Below, piece after piece: positions 1-5,572 of a DNA stretch of 5,835 nt (within the stretch, counting starts at the first letter, position 1; every line of letters begins with the position of its first letter). The position numbers were made by a program, and so were the translations under genes. The DNA is from Gammaproteobacteria bacterium (GTDB taxonomy: Bacteria > Pseudomonadota > Gammaproteobacteria > Steroidobacterales > Steroidobacteraceae). The stretch covers positions 1-5,835 of the forward strand of contig VBNY01000267.1 of assembly GCA_005877705.1 (NCBI GenBank), read 5' to 3'. The notes under the pieces are model-generated. The model was not told where the DNA came from. It did not search any database and was given only the letters and a program-made list of their open reading frames with translations.

Positions 1-47
1 ATCTCGTCAAGCAGGCCGTCGATCACATGATCCAGATGGCGCAGTAA
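1..47 (+). CDS. Probable C-terminal end of an unidentified gene (partial)
   Basis: Reading from base 3, the plus strand encodes LVKQAVDHMIQMAQ followed by TAA at 45-47. The amphipathic, helix-like composition is plausible for the C-terminus of a real protein, and the following stretch up to the comM stop at 76 is short, as expected for two convergent genes. Only 14 residues are visible, so no family can be named. The frame could be open by chance in GC-rich DNA. Confidence is therefore low. Confidence 0.35.
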   Translation, partial: LVKQAVDHMIQMAQ

Positions 48-75
48 CGCCGCGGGAAGCACGCGCCACATAACA

Positions 76-1668
76 CTAGCGAGGTCCCCGATCCAGATAT
101 CGCAGCGTCACCGCTTCACTGACGTGCCTGGCGGTGATCGACTCTTCCCCGCCCAGATCTGCAATCGTGCGCGCGAGCTTCAGAATTCTCTGGCGGGCGC
201 GCGCTGTGAATCCGAGACGTTTCATTGAGAGTTCGAGAATGCGGCGGCCTTCTTTGTCAGGGGCGCACACACGATCGATGTGCGCATCGGCGAGGCGGGC
301 GTTGCACGCGCCCTGGCGAGCGAGCTGAATATCCCGCGCCCGGACGACTCGGGCCGCCGCTGTGGCGCTGCTCTCGCCGCGATCCATCGCCTCGTTGAAC
401 TCATCAACCTCAACGCGCGGCACTTCCACGTGCATGTCCATACGATCGAGCAAGGGTCCAGAGATTCGGGAACGGTAGCGCTGCACCTCCGCGGGCGTGC
501 AGCTACAGTTCCCGCCAGGGTCCCCCTGGCGGCCGCAGGGACAGGGATTCATGGCGGCAATGAGTTGGAACGCCGCGGGATATTGCGTCTGCAGTGCGGC
601 TCTTGAAACCGACACGACACCGGCCTCCAACGGCTCGCGCAGCGCTTCCAACACATATTTTTTGAATTCCGGAAGTTCATCCAGAAAGAGCACGCCGCGA
701 TGTGCGAGGCTGATCTCCCCGGGTCTCGCGCGGCAGCCTCCGCCGACGAGCGCGGGTGCGGAAGCTGAATGATGCGGACTTCGGAAGGGCCGCTGACCGA
801 ATTCGCTGGCGTTGAAACCGCAAGCGCTTACGGACGCGATCGAGGCAACTTCCAGCGCCTCGGGCTCCGTGAGCGGCGGAAGAAGCCCCGCGAGTCTTTG
901 CGCGAGCATGCTCTTTCCCGACCCTGGAGGCCCGACCATCAACAGGCTGTGTTCGCCGGCGGCGGCGATGACGAGTGCACGCTTCGCATGAAGTTGCCCT
1001 CGCACGTCGCATAAATCGAGTGCGGTGCCGCCTCCCGCCCTTGGCGGCTCATGGCCATTCGATACGCATCTGCCTTGCACCCCGCGCTCCGACAACAGCG
1101 CCGACGTTATCGCCGGCAGTGGCGCTACGGGCACCAGCGGCTCCTTGCCTTCGACATGCGCGCACACCTCGAGCAGATGATCGGCTGCTCTCACGGTAGT
1201 GCGCGCCGCCACCAGGGCTTCGTGCGCGCTCGCGCGCGGCACGATGAGCTCATGGCCATGCCGGCTTGCATGCGCGGCGGCGAGCAACAGGCCGCGTGTG
1301 GGCCGAAGCTCGCCTCCCAAACCCAACTCGCCGTAGAATTCAGTCGCCGCATCGCCCGCCCACACTTGCGCACACGGCTTGACCTGCTGCGAAGCGATCA
1401 GGATGCCCAGGGCGATCGGCAGATCGAAACGGCCACCTTCTTTCGGTAGATCAGCGGGCGCGAGATTCACCGTAATACGGCCGGCGGGAAACGCGAAGTG
1501 GGAGTTCAGCAAGGCGGCACGCACGCGCTCCTTGCTTTCCTTAACCACTATTTCGGGCAGGCCGACGATGCAGAACATCGGCAGCCCGCTTCCCAGGTTT
1601 ACCTCGACCTGTACGAGGGGGGCGTCCAGCCCGATCTGGGCGCGGCAAGCGATCCGGGCGAGCGACAT
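76..1668 (-). CDS. comM: ComM/YifB family Mg-chelatase-like AAA+ ATPase
   Basis: ComM proteins are cytoplasmic hexameric AAA+ helicases that promote branch migration when incoming DNA is integrated during natural transformation; they are also common in species not known to be transformable. Numbered from the ATG at 1668 (530 residues, close to the usual ~500), the N-terminal Lon/S5-like domain (about 1-170) contains VEVNLGSGLP and IVGLPE. The AAA+ core has Walker A GPPGSGKS at 246-253, Walker B VLFLDE at 326-331, NPCPCG followed by CSC at 388-390 (a possible metal-binding Cys set), and SGPLLDR with a likely arginine finger at R409. The Mg-chelatase C-terminal domain covers about 425-525. The frame stays open to an ATG at 1698, but the family starts MSLA..., and the ten extra residues MDTFRIDEKA look like the start of ubiK. 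A GAGAAGG purine run lies just before the ATG at 1668; none precedes 1698. The gene appears intact. Confidence 0.95.
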   Translation of the reverse strand: MSLARIACRAQIGLDAPLVQVEVNLGSGLPMFCIVGLPEIVVKESKERVRAALLNSHFAFPAGRITVNLAPADLPKEGGRFDLPIALGILIASQQVKPCAQVWAGDAATEFYGELGLGGELRPTRGLLLAAAHASRHGHELIVPRASAHEALVAARTTVRAADHLLEVCAHVEGKEPLVPVAPLPAITSALLSERGVQGRCVSNGHEPPRAGGGTALDLCDVRGQLHAKRALVIAAAGEHSLLMVGPPGSGKSMLAQRLAGLLPPLTEPEALEVASIASVSACGFNASEFGQRPFRSPHHSASAPALVGGGCRARPGEISLAHRGVLFLDELPEFKKYVLEALREPLEAGVVSVSRAALQTQYPAAFQLIAAMNPCPCGRQGDPGGNCSCTPAEVQRYRSRISGPLLDRMDMHVEVPRVEVDEFNEAMDRGESSATAAARVVRARDIQLARQGACNARLADAHIDRVCAPDKEGRRILELSMKRLGFTARARQRILKLARTIADLGGEESITARHVSEAVTLRYLDRGPR

Positions 1669-1672
1669 GGCC

Positions 1673-1807
1673 TTCTCGTCGATCCGGAATGTATCCATAG
1701 AGATTTACCGCATTGAAACTTGCTGTAATACGGGAGGTGCGTCCTGAGCGCGCGCTTCACTACCTTACGCGCGACAGGACCGGCCGTGCAGTGCGTGTTT
1801 GTGGCGC
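1673..1807. repeat. Diverged copy A of the ubiK-start/amtB-promoter segment
   Basis: Two blocks match copy B (2103-2338) in the same order and orientation. Block 1 (1673-1698 versus 2103-2128) is 21/26 identical and corresponds to the ubiK start codon and its first codons. Block 2 (1711-1773 versus 2241-2303) is 47/63 identical without gaps, including an almost unbroken run at 1751-1770. Weaker similarity, sharing GGCCGTGC at 1782-1789 and 2309-2316, continues to about 1807. Copy A has only 12 bases between the blocks, whereas copy B has 112. Counts were made by eye. Confidence 0.8.
1724..1739 (+). promoter_or_regulatory. Degenerate sigma-54 promoter relic in copy A
   Basis: This is the position that aligns with the intact sigma-54 promoter at 2256-2271. 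The -12 TGC is kept at 1738-1740, but the essential -24 GG has become AA, so the element should not be recognised by sigma-54 RNA polymerase. The upstream region where the activator sites would lie is missing from this copy. Any transcript would run into the antisense of ubiK. It is most likely a non-functional remnant; its identity rests entirely on the alignment with copy B. Confidence 0.4.
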
Positions 1808-1840
1808 GAGCCGCTCGAAATTCCACGGGGAGTGCGCGGA

Positions 1841-2128
1841 TCAGCGCGCGCCGGAGCCGGGCTCGGAGGTAACGCCGGTCGTGCCCGCCGGTACCCGGGC
1901 CTCCAGCGCCTTCAATCGCGCCTCGAGCTCCTCGAGCCGGGCCCGCGTGCGCTCGAGCACCCGGGACTGCGTGTCGAACTCGTCCCGCGTGACCAGATCG
2001 AGCTTGCCGAGGCTGGCGCGCAGCACTGCACGGAAGTTGTTCTCGAGATCCTGCTGCATGCTGCGAAACGCCGGCGGCAGGCTCTCCAGCAGGCGGCGTG
2101 CGATCTCGTCTATGCGGAATGAGTCCAT
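1841..2128 (-). CDS. ubiK: UbiK accessory factor of ubiquinone biosynthesis (BMFP/YqiC family)
   Basis: The 95-residue product matches the BMFP/YqiC family, whose E. coli member UbiK binds UbiJ and assists the soluble ubiquinone-synthesis complex. Residues 1-45 are helical (MDSFRIDEIARRLLESLP...LENNFRAVLRASL). The hallmark DLVTRDEFDTQ at about 44-54 leads into a leucine-rich coiled coil (VLERTRARLEELEARLKALE, about 57-77), which forms trimers in the family. A Gly/Ser/Thr-rich tail follows. The start at 2128 is supported by AGGAGG nine bases upstream and by the usual family N-terminus. The gene is divergent from amtB and lies 172 bases upstream of comM on the same strand, so readthrough into comM is possible. 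It looks full length. Confidence 0.92.
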   Translation of the reverse strand: MDSFRIDEIARRLLESLPPAFRSMQQDLENNFRAVLRASLGKLDLVTRDEFDTQSRVLERTRARLEELEARLKALEARVPAGTTGVTSEPGSGAR

Positions 2129-2178
2129 CGTGCGTGACCTCCTATGCTCCCCAGCTGCCCCGAATTGAGGCGAGCGCC

Positions 2179-2196
2179 TTTTGGCGGGCGCCAAAA
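2179..2196. promoter_or_regulatory. Perfect 18-bp palindrome, candidate operator
   Basis: TTTTGGCG and CGCCAAAA flank a GG centre, giving two perfect 8-base arms. It lies in the divergent gap between ubiK and amtB, about 60 bases upstream of the sigma-54 -24 element and about 50 bases upstream of the ubiK ATG. A symmetric AT-to-GC patterned site of this kind is typical of a dimeric DNA-binding protein. I do not recognise the regulator. Its right arm overlaps the first possible NtrC site. It is absent from copy A of the repeat. Confidence 0.45.
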
Positions 2197-2202
2197 CAGT
2201 GC
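2188..2202 (+). promoter_or_regulatory. Possible NtrC enhancer site 1
   Basis: GCGCCAAAACAGTGC matches the NtrC consensus GCACCA-N3-TGGTGC at 9 of 12 fixed positions. Its centre lies roughly 87 bases upstream of the predicted transcript start of amtB, a reasonable enhancer distance for sigma-54. The match is imperfect, and the assignment rests partly on amtB being a known NtrC target in many Proteobacteria. Confidence 0.35.
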
Positions 2203-2219
2203 GCCGGCCAGCGGTATCC

Positions 2220-2234
2220 GCACGCAAGCTGTGG
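2220..2234 (+). promoter_or_regulatory. Possible weak NtrC enhancer site 2
   Basis: GCACGCAAGCTGTGG matches the NtrC consensus at 7 of 12 fixed positions. Its centre is 32 bases from that of the candidate at 2188-2202, about three helical turns, similar to the spacing of tandem NtrC sites at glnA in enteric bacteria. The spacing is suggestive but the sequence match alone is weak. Confidence 0.2.
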
Positions 2235-2255
2235 AAACTGCACTGGAATTCGCTG

Positions 2256-2271
2256 TGGCACGGAATCTGCA
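2256..2271 (+). promoter_or_regulatory. Sigma-54 (RpoN) promoter of amtB
   Basis: TGGCACGGAATCTGCA matches the sigma-54 consensus TGGCACG-N4-TTGCW with one difference (CTGC for TTGC). It has the invariant GG at 2257-2258 and GC at 2269-2270 at the required spacing. The predicted transcript start is near 2282, giving a leader of about 109 bases before the amtB ATG at 2391. Ammonium-channel genes are classic NtrC/RpoN targets, so site and gene support each other. Expression would be expected under nitrogen limitation. Confidence 0.85.
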
Positions 2272-2390
2272 CCCTGACTGCGCGCTTCACTAGCTTACGC
2301 CCGCTGAGGGCCGTGCGGGCGGTGGCTGTTTGCTGCGCCAATCAGGCGATATGCCGAACCGAAGAGAGCCAGAACCGTCCGGGAGAAAAC

Positions 2391-3815
2391 ATGCGCACCG
2401 CTCCAAAGACCTTTCCCATGATCCGTCGCGTGGCGGGCGTCGCACTCGCGGCGCTAGGACCCACGCTTGCCTGGGCGGCTGATGCGCCCGTGCCCAACAA
2501 GGGCGACACCGCATGGATGCTGACCTCGACCGCGCTCGTGCTGTTGATGTCCGTGCCGGCGCTGGCGCTGTTCTACGGCGGCCTGGTCCGCACCAAGAAC
2601 ATGCTCTCGGTGCTCATGCAGGTATTCGTCGGCTTCTCGCTGATCACGGTCCTGTGGTGCATCTACGGCTACTCGCTCGCGTTCACCGAGGGAAACATGT
2701 TCATCGGGGGTCTCAGCCGGCTGTTTCTCAACGGCACGTTCGACCCCGCCACCGGCAACTTCTCGATGGCCGCGACGTTCAGCAAGAACACCCCGCTGTA
2801 CGAGCTGGTGTACGTCGGCTTCCAGGCCACCTTCGCCGCCATCACCTGCTGCCTCATCCTCGGCTCGATCGTGGAGCGGGTGAAGTTCTCGGGCGTGCTG
2901 CTGTTCCTGACACTGTGGTTCACGTTCAGCTACTGCCCGGTCGCCCACATGGTGTGGTACTGGGCGGGTCCTGATGCTTACGTCTCGGCCGACAAGGTTG
3001 ATGCCGTGAACGCCACGGCGGGCCTCATCTGGCAATGGGGCGCTCTGGACTTCGCCGGCGGCACGGTCGTGCACATCAACTCGGGGGTGGCAGGCCTCGT
3101 CGGCGCGATCGTGCTGGGCAAACGCACCGGCTTCGGCAAGGAGCCGATGGCGCCGCACAGCCTGACCATGACCATGATCGGCGCCTCGCTGCTGTGGTTC
3201 GGCTGGTTCGGCTTCAACGCGGGCTCCGCGCTCGAGGCGAACGGCTCAGCCGCTCTGGCGTTCATGAACACCTACCTCGCCACGGCGTGCGCCGTCCTAT
3301 CATGGATGTTCACGGAGTGGCTGATCAAAGGAAAGCCGTCGATGCTGGGAGCTGCCTCCGGCGCGGTCGCCGGATTGGTCGCCATCACGCCAGCGGCGGG
3401 CAACGTCGGGATTCCCGGCGCGTTCGTGATCGGCATCGGCGTCGGCATCGTCTGCTTCTGGGGTGTCACCGGGTTGAAGAAGATGATCAAGGCCGACGAT
3501 TCCCTTGACGTGTTCGGCGTGCACGCCCTGGGAGGCACCTTCGGCGCCCTGATGACCGGGATCTTCAACGCCCCCTCGCTCGGCGGCCCGGGGCAAGTCA
3601 CCGACTGGGTCAAAGGCACGACGGGCTACCCGGGAATCTGGGCACAATTCAAAATCCAGGCGGAGGCGGTCGGACTGGTGTTCGTCTGGACGGCGGTCGT
3701 CGCGTTCATCGCCTTCTACATCGTCAAGCTGGTGGTCGGACTGCGCGTGACCGAGGAAGAGGAGCGCGAAGGCCTGGACATCACTTCGCACGGCGAGCGG
3801 GCATACGACATGTAA
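2391..3815 (+). CDS. amtB: Ammonium channel/transporter AmtB
   Basis: This is an inner-membrane Amt/Rh-family ammonium channel of 474 residues including a signal peptide (about 1-29, ending AWA before ADAPVP). The E. coli AmtB functional residues are all present: the Phe gate F148 (E. coli F107) and F275 (F215), the external site W189 (W148) and S279 (S219), the conserved D220 (D160), and the twin pore histidines H228 (H168) and H378 (H318). Signature stretches include DFAGGTVVHIN at 220-230 and GWFGFNAGSA at 271-280. An external loop at about 190-215 is some 19 residues longer than in E. coli. The C-terminal tail (LRVTEEEEREGLD, then SHGERAY) is the conserved region through which P-II proteins block the channel. 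The ATG at 2391 follows GGGAG by five bases and begins the signal peptide; the frame is open further upstream only by chance, through its own promoter. No glnK is adjacent. A hairpin terminator follows. Confidence 0.97.
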   Translation: MRTAPKTFPMIRRVAGVALAALGPTLAWAADAPVPNKGDTAWMLTSTALVLLMSVPALALFYGGLVRTKNMLSVLMQVFVGFSLITVLWCIYGYSLAFTEGNMFIGGLSRLFLNGTFDPATGNFSMAATFSKNTPLYELVYVGFQATFAAITCCLILGSIVERVKFSGVLLFLTLWFTFSYCPVAHMVWYWAGPDAYVSADKVDAVNATAGLIWQWGALDFAGGTVVHINSGVAGLVGAIVLGKRTGFGKEPMAPHSLTMTMIGASLLWFGWFGFNAGSALEANGSAALAFMNTYLATACAVLSWMFTEWLIKGKPSMLGAASGAVAGLVAITPAAGNVGIPGAFVIGIGVGIVCFWGVTGLKKMIKADDSLDVFGVHALGGTFGALMTGIFNAPSLGGPGQVTDWVKGTTGYPGIWAQFKIQAEAVGLVFVWTAVVAFIAFYIVKLVVGLRVTEEEEREGLDITSHGERAYDM

Positions 3816-3860
3816 CTCCGGGCCCGGCCGCCTGCCGGCTTCTGCCTGCACTGCACTCAA

Positions 3861-3899
3861 AGCCCCGGTCGGCCACTTGGCGGACCGGGGCTCGTCTTT
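3861..3899 (+). terminator. Rho-independent terminator after amtB
   Basis: AGCCCCGGTC at 3861-3870 pairs perfectly with GACCGGGGCT at 3883-3892. Inside it, GCC/GGC pair around an ACTT loop with a single G-G mismatch. The hairpin starts 45 bases after the amtB stop and is followed by CGTCTTT, a short T-rich tail. The stem is very strong although the T tract is modest. It should separate amtB from the downstream DUF4124 gene. Confidence 0.8.
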
Positions 3900-3936
3900 G
3901 ATCGGTCGCATCCCCTTACAGGGCCGCTTATAGTTG

Positions 3937-3957
3937 CTGGCTGCGCAGGCCAGCCAG
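3937..3957. other. Short inverted repeat upstream of the DUF4124 gene
   Basis: CTGGCTG and CAGCCAG flank a 7-base spacer and are followed by TTT. The hairpin lies between the amtB terminator and the likely promoter at 3982-3987. It might be a secondary terminator or a small operator; the 7-base stem could also be chance in GC-rich DNA. Confidence 0.25.
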
Positions 3958-3981
3958 TTTCGGGGGGCCTCCTTATTTTTG

Positions 3982-3987
3982 TATAGT
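3982..3987 (+). promoter_or_regulatory. Candidate sigma-70 -10 box for the DUF4124 gene
   Basis: TATAGT lies in the AT-richest part of the gap, after TTATTTTTG. No good -35 hexamer lies 17-18 bases upstream (TTCGGG or TTTCGG). It would give a leader of about 90 bases before the ATG at 4085. A TATAGTG sequence recurs before the dehydrogenase gene at 4636. It is a plausible but unproven promoter. Confidence 0.4.
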
Positions 3988-4084
3988 GACACCGGCACCG
4001 GTCCGGCGCCGCCGTGATGTGACGGAGTTCAAAGGGCCGGGCAGGGTCAGCGGGCGATACTGCCGAGGCGGGGAGGTCTTTCTT

Positions 4085-4552
4085 ATGTCGCGACTCGTAG
4101 CCCTTACCATCCTGATATTCGCCGGAGCCGTCGGCATCGCTCGTGCTGATGTCTTTCGCTGGGTGGATGAGCAAGGGGAGGTGCATTACAGCGATCGCTG
4201 GGTGCCTGGGTCGGTGCTGATCAAGACGAACAAGCCCCATCCCAGCGCCTCCGAGGCCGAGGCCGCCCCGCGGGTCTCCGAGCAGAGCAAGGTCGCGGGA
4301 GCCGGCCAACGGGTCTCGGCCCAGCTTGCGCAGCAAGCCACCGCCCAGGCCGTGAAGCAGGACGTCACCAAGGCCCGCGAGCAGCAATGCAAGCAGGCCA
4401 GGGAGCGCTATGAGCAGGCCGTCCAGGCGCGGCGCATCCTCAAGCCCACCAAGGACGGGGAGCGCGACTACATGTCCGACGCGGAAGCAGACGCCTACCG
4501 GCTGCAGGCGCGCAACGCCGTCCAGGAGCTCTGCGGCAGCGCTCCCAAGTGA
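4085..4552 (+). CDS. DUF4124 domain-containing exported protein
   Basis: This 155-residue protein has a signal peptide (about 1-21, MSRLVALTILIFAGAVGIARA) and should act in the periplasm or cell envelope. Mature residues 22-50 (DVFRWVDEQGEVHYSDRW...) match the start of the DUF4124 domain, a small beta-rich domain common in Beta- and Gammaproteobacteria whose function is unknown. The rest is an Ala/Gln/Lys/Arg-rich helical region (about 60-148), probably partly coiled coil, with cysteines at 102 and 150 that could form a disulfide. The start at 4085 is set by GGAGGT seven bases upstream and by the signal peptide; an earlier in-frame GTG at 3986 lies in the -10 box. It stands alone between a terminator and another promoter, so context gives no clear role. 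Confidence 0.9.
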   Translation: MSRLVALTILIFAGAVGIARADVFRWVDEQGEVHYSDRWVPGSVLIKTNKPHPSASEAEAAPRVSEQSKVAGAGQRVSAQLAQQATAQAVKQDVTKAREQQCKQARERYEQAVQARRILKPTKDGERDYMSDAEADAYRLQARNAVQELCGSAPK

Positions 4553-4576
4553 CCGCTCGAAGCTGGGCTTCGGCGG
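4553..4576 (+). terminator. Hairpin directly after the DUF4124 stop codon, possible terminator
   Basis: CGAAGC at 4558-4563 and GCTTCG at 4567-4572 pair across a TGG loop. CCGC (4553-4556) and GCGG (4573-4576) extend the stem to 10 pairs with one bulged T. The structure begins immediately after the TGA at 4550-4552. No T tract follows, so if it ends transcription it does so weakly, or it protects the 3' end of the message. Confidence 0.4.
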
Positions 4577-4635
4577 ACACTCCGCTCATTCGCGAGCAGC
4601 CCCGTTAAGCGATTCCGTGCGCGCGGCTGACGCTC

Positions 4636-4641
4636 TATAGT
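4636..4641 (+). promoter_or_regulatory. Candidate sigma-70 -10 box for the dehydrogenase gene
   Basis: TATAGT lies 43 bases before the dehydrogenase ATG at 4685, with a weak -35-like TTCCGT at 4613-4618 and a 17-base spacer. It is a reasonable promoter for the dehydrogenase and the overlapping kinase gene. The -35 match is poor, so the call rests mainly on the -10 hexamer and its position in the gap. Confidence 0.4.
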
Positions 4642-4684
4642 GGCGCCCGCGGCCGCCACGGCCGCTCGACGCCGGACCCAAACG

Positions 4685-5572
4685 ATGCGTGTGGGCTTTG
4701 TCGGGCTGGGTGCCATGGGCGCTCACATGGCGCGCAATCTCCATCGCGCGGGTTTCCTGTCTGCCGTCTGGAACCGCACGGGCGAGAAGGCTCGGGCGCT
4801 CGCGGGCGAATTGAGCGTACAGGCGCCGCCAACCCTCGCGGCTCTCGCCTCGAGCATCGATGCCCTGGTGTCGTGCGTCTCCGACGACGACGATGTCCTG
4901 GCGGTGGTGCAGGGAATCGCGCCCACCGCGCGATCCGGCGCGCTCGTGCTTGACTGCTCGACCATCGGCGCGGAAACCGCACGCAAGGCGGCCGAGCTGC
5001 TGCGGCCTGGCGGCGCGGAGTTTCTCGATTGCCCCGTGAGCGGCGGCGTCGAGGGTGCGCGGGACGCAACCCTTGCCATCATGGCCGGGGGCGCCAGCCA
5101 AGCGTTCGAGCGTGCGAAGCCCGTCCTGGAAGCCCTCGGCAAGACCGTCACCCACTTCGGGCCAACCGGCAGCGGGCAGGCGGCCAAGGCCACCAACCAG
5201 ATCATGGTGGCCGGGATCGTCGAGGCGGTGGCGGAGGCGATGGCGTTCGCGCGTGCGCAAGGTCTGCCGCTCGACAAGCTGATCGATACCCTGGGCAAGG
5301 GCGCGGGCTCGAGCTGGTACTTCGTGCATCGCGCGCCGAACATGGCGCGCGGCACCTTCCCCCCGGGGTTCCGGGTGCGGCTGCACGCCAAGGATCTGAC
5401 CATCTGCCGGGACATGGCCGCGCGCTTCGGGGTCACGCTGCCGGTGGTGGAGCGGATGTTGGATGAGTACGCAGAGCTCATTGCCCGTGGCTACGGTGAC
5501 GAGGACGTCTCCGCGACCTTCCGCCTGAAGGCGGAGCTGTTCGAGCCCGCGGGGAAAGCCCCCCGAGCATGA
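4685..5572 (+). CDS. NAD(P)-dependent beta-hydroxyacid dehydrogenase (3-hydroxyisobutyrate dehydrogenase/glyoxylate reductase class)
   Basis: This 295-residue soluble oxidoreductase has the family's typical length and motif order. GLGAMG at 7-12 is the Rossmann nucleotide loop. NRT at 30-32 follows beta-2, where an Arg/Thr pair in this class often means NADPH preference. DCSTIG is at 90-95, and the substrate loop DCPVSGG at 115-121. The catalytic lysine is K168 in GSGQAAKATNQ, and KDL at 236-238 is in the C-terminal helical domain. Such enzymes reduce or oxidise small beta-hydroxyacids: 3-hydroxyisobutyrate, tartronate semialdehyde, or glyoxylate/succinate semialdehyde. The NRT motif leans toward the glyoxylate/succinic semialdehyde reductase group, but the substrate cannot be settled from sequence. 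The ATG at 4685 sits just before the Rossmann strand MRVGFVGLG; it lacks a clear Shine-Dalgarno sequence, and an in-frame GTG at 4640 overlaps the -10 box. The stop overlaps the next gene (ATGA). Confidence 0.92.
   Translation: MRVGFVGLGAMGAHMARNLHRAGFLSAVWNRTGEKARALAGELSVQAPPTLAALASSIDALVSCVSDDDDVLAVVQGIAPTARSGALVLDCSTIGAETARKAAELLRPGGAEFLDCPVSGGVEGARDATLAIMAGGASQAFERAKPVLEALGKTVTHFGPTGSGQAAKATNQIMVAGIVEAVAEAMAFARAQGLPLDKLIDTLGKGAGSSWYFVHRAPNMARGTFPPGFRVRLHAKDLTICRDMAARFGVTLPVVERMLDEYAELIARGYGDEDVSATFRLKAELFEPAGKAPRA

Larger units (their letters stand above)
2103..2338. repeat. Intact copy B of the duplicated ubiK-start/promoter segment
   Basis: This is the partner of the copy at 1673-1807. 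It spans the first codons of ubiK, the divergent control region and the early leader of amtB. It keeps the complete sigma-54 promoter and about 100 extra bases (within 2129-2240) that copy A lacks, which include the palindrome and the possible NtrC sites. The match begins inside ubiK coding sequence and ends before the amtB ribosome-binding site, so this is not a generic dispersed element placed between genes. Confidence 0.8.

Noticed and set aside
37..68. Inverted repeat TGGCGC/GCGCCA between the convergent gene ends
   Set aside because: The stem is only six base pairs with a 20-base loop and no T tract, too weak to call a terminator.
1699..1730. Minus-strand sigma-70 promoter for comM (TAAATC with TATTAC upstream)
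   Set aside because: Spacing is acceptable but both hexamers match poorly. comM may be transcribed from ubiK, so no call was made.
2181..2390. Upstream extension of the amtB reading frame by 70 codons from a TTG
   Set aside because: The stretch runs through the sigma-54 promoter and the palindrome, matches no Amt N-terminus, and the signal peptide begins at 2391 behind a GGGAG site. It is open by chance in GC-rich DNA.
2454..3158. Antisense open frame within amtB
   Set aside because: It is a His/Arg/Glu-rich shadow of amtB codon bias with no recognisable domain.
3986..4084. Upstream GTG start for the DUF4124 gene
   Set aside because: The GTG overlaps the likely -10 box, and the extra 33 residues would bury the signal peptide. 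GGAGGT before 4085 decides the start.
4640..4684. Upstream GTG start for the dehydrogenase
   Set aside because: It overlaps the TATAGT -10 candidate and adds a low-complexity Ala/Arg stretch before the Rossmann fold, which normally begins at the N-terminus.
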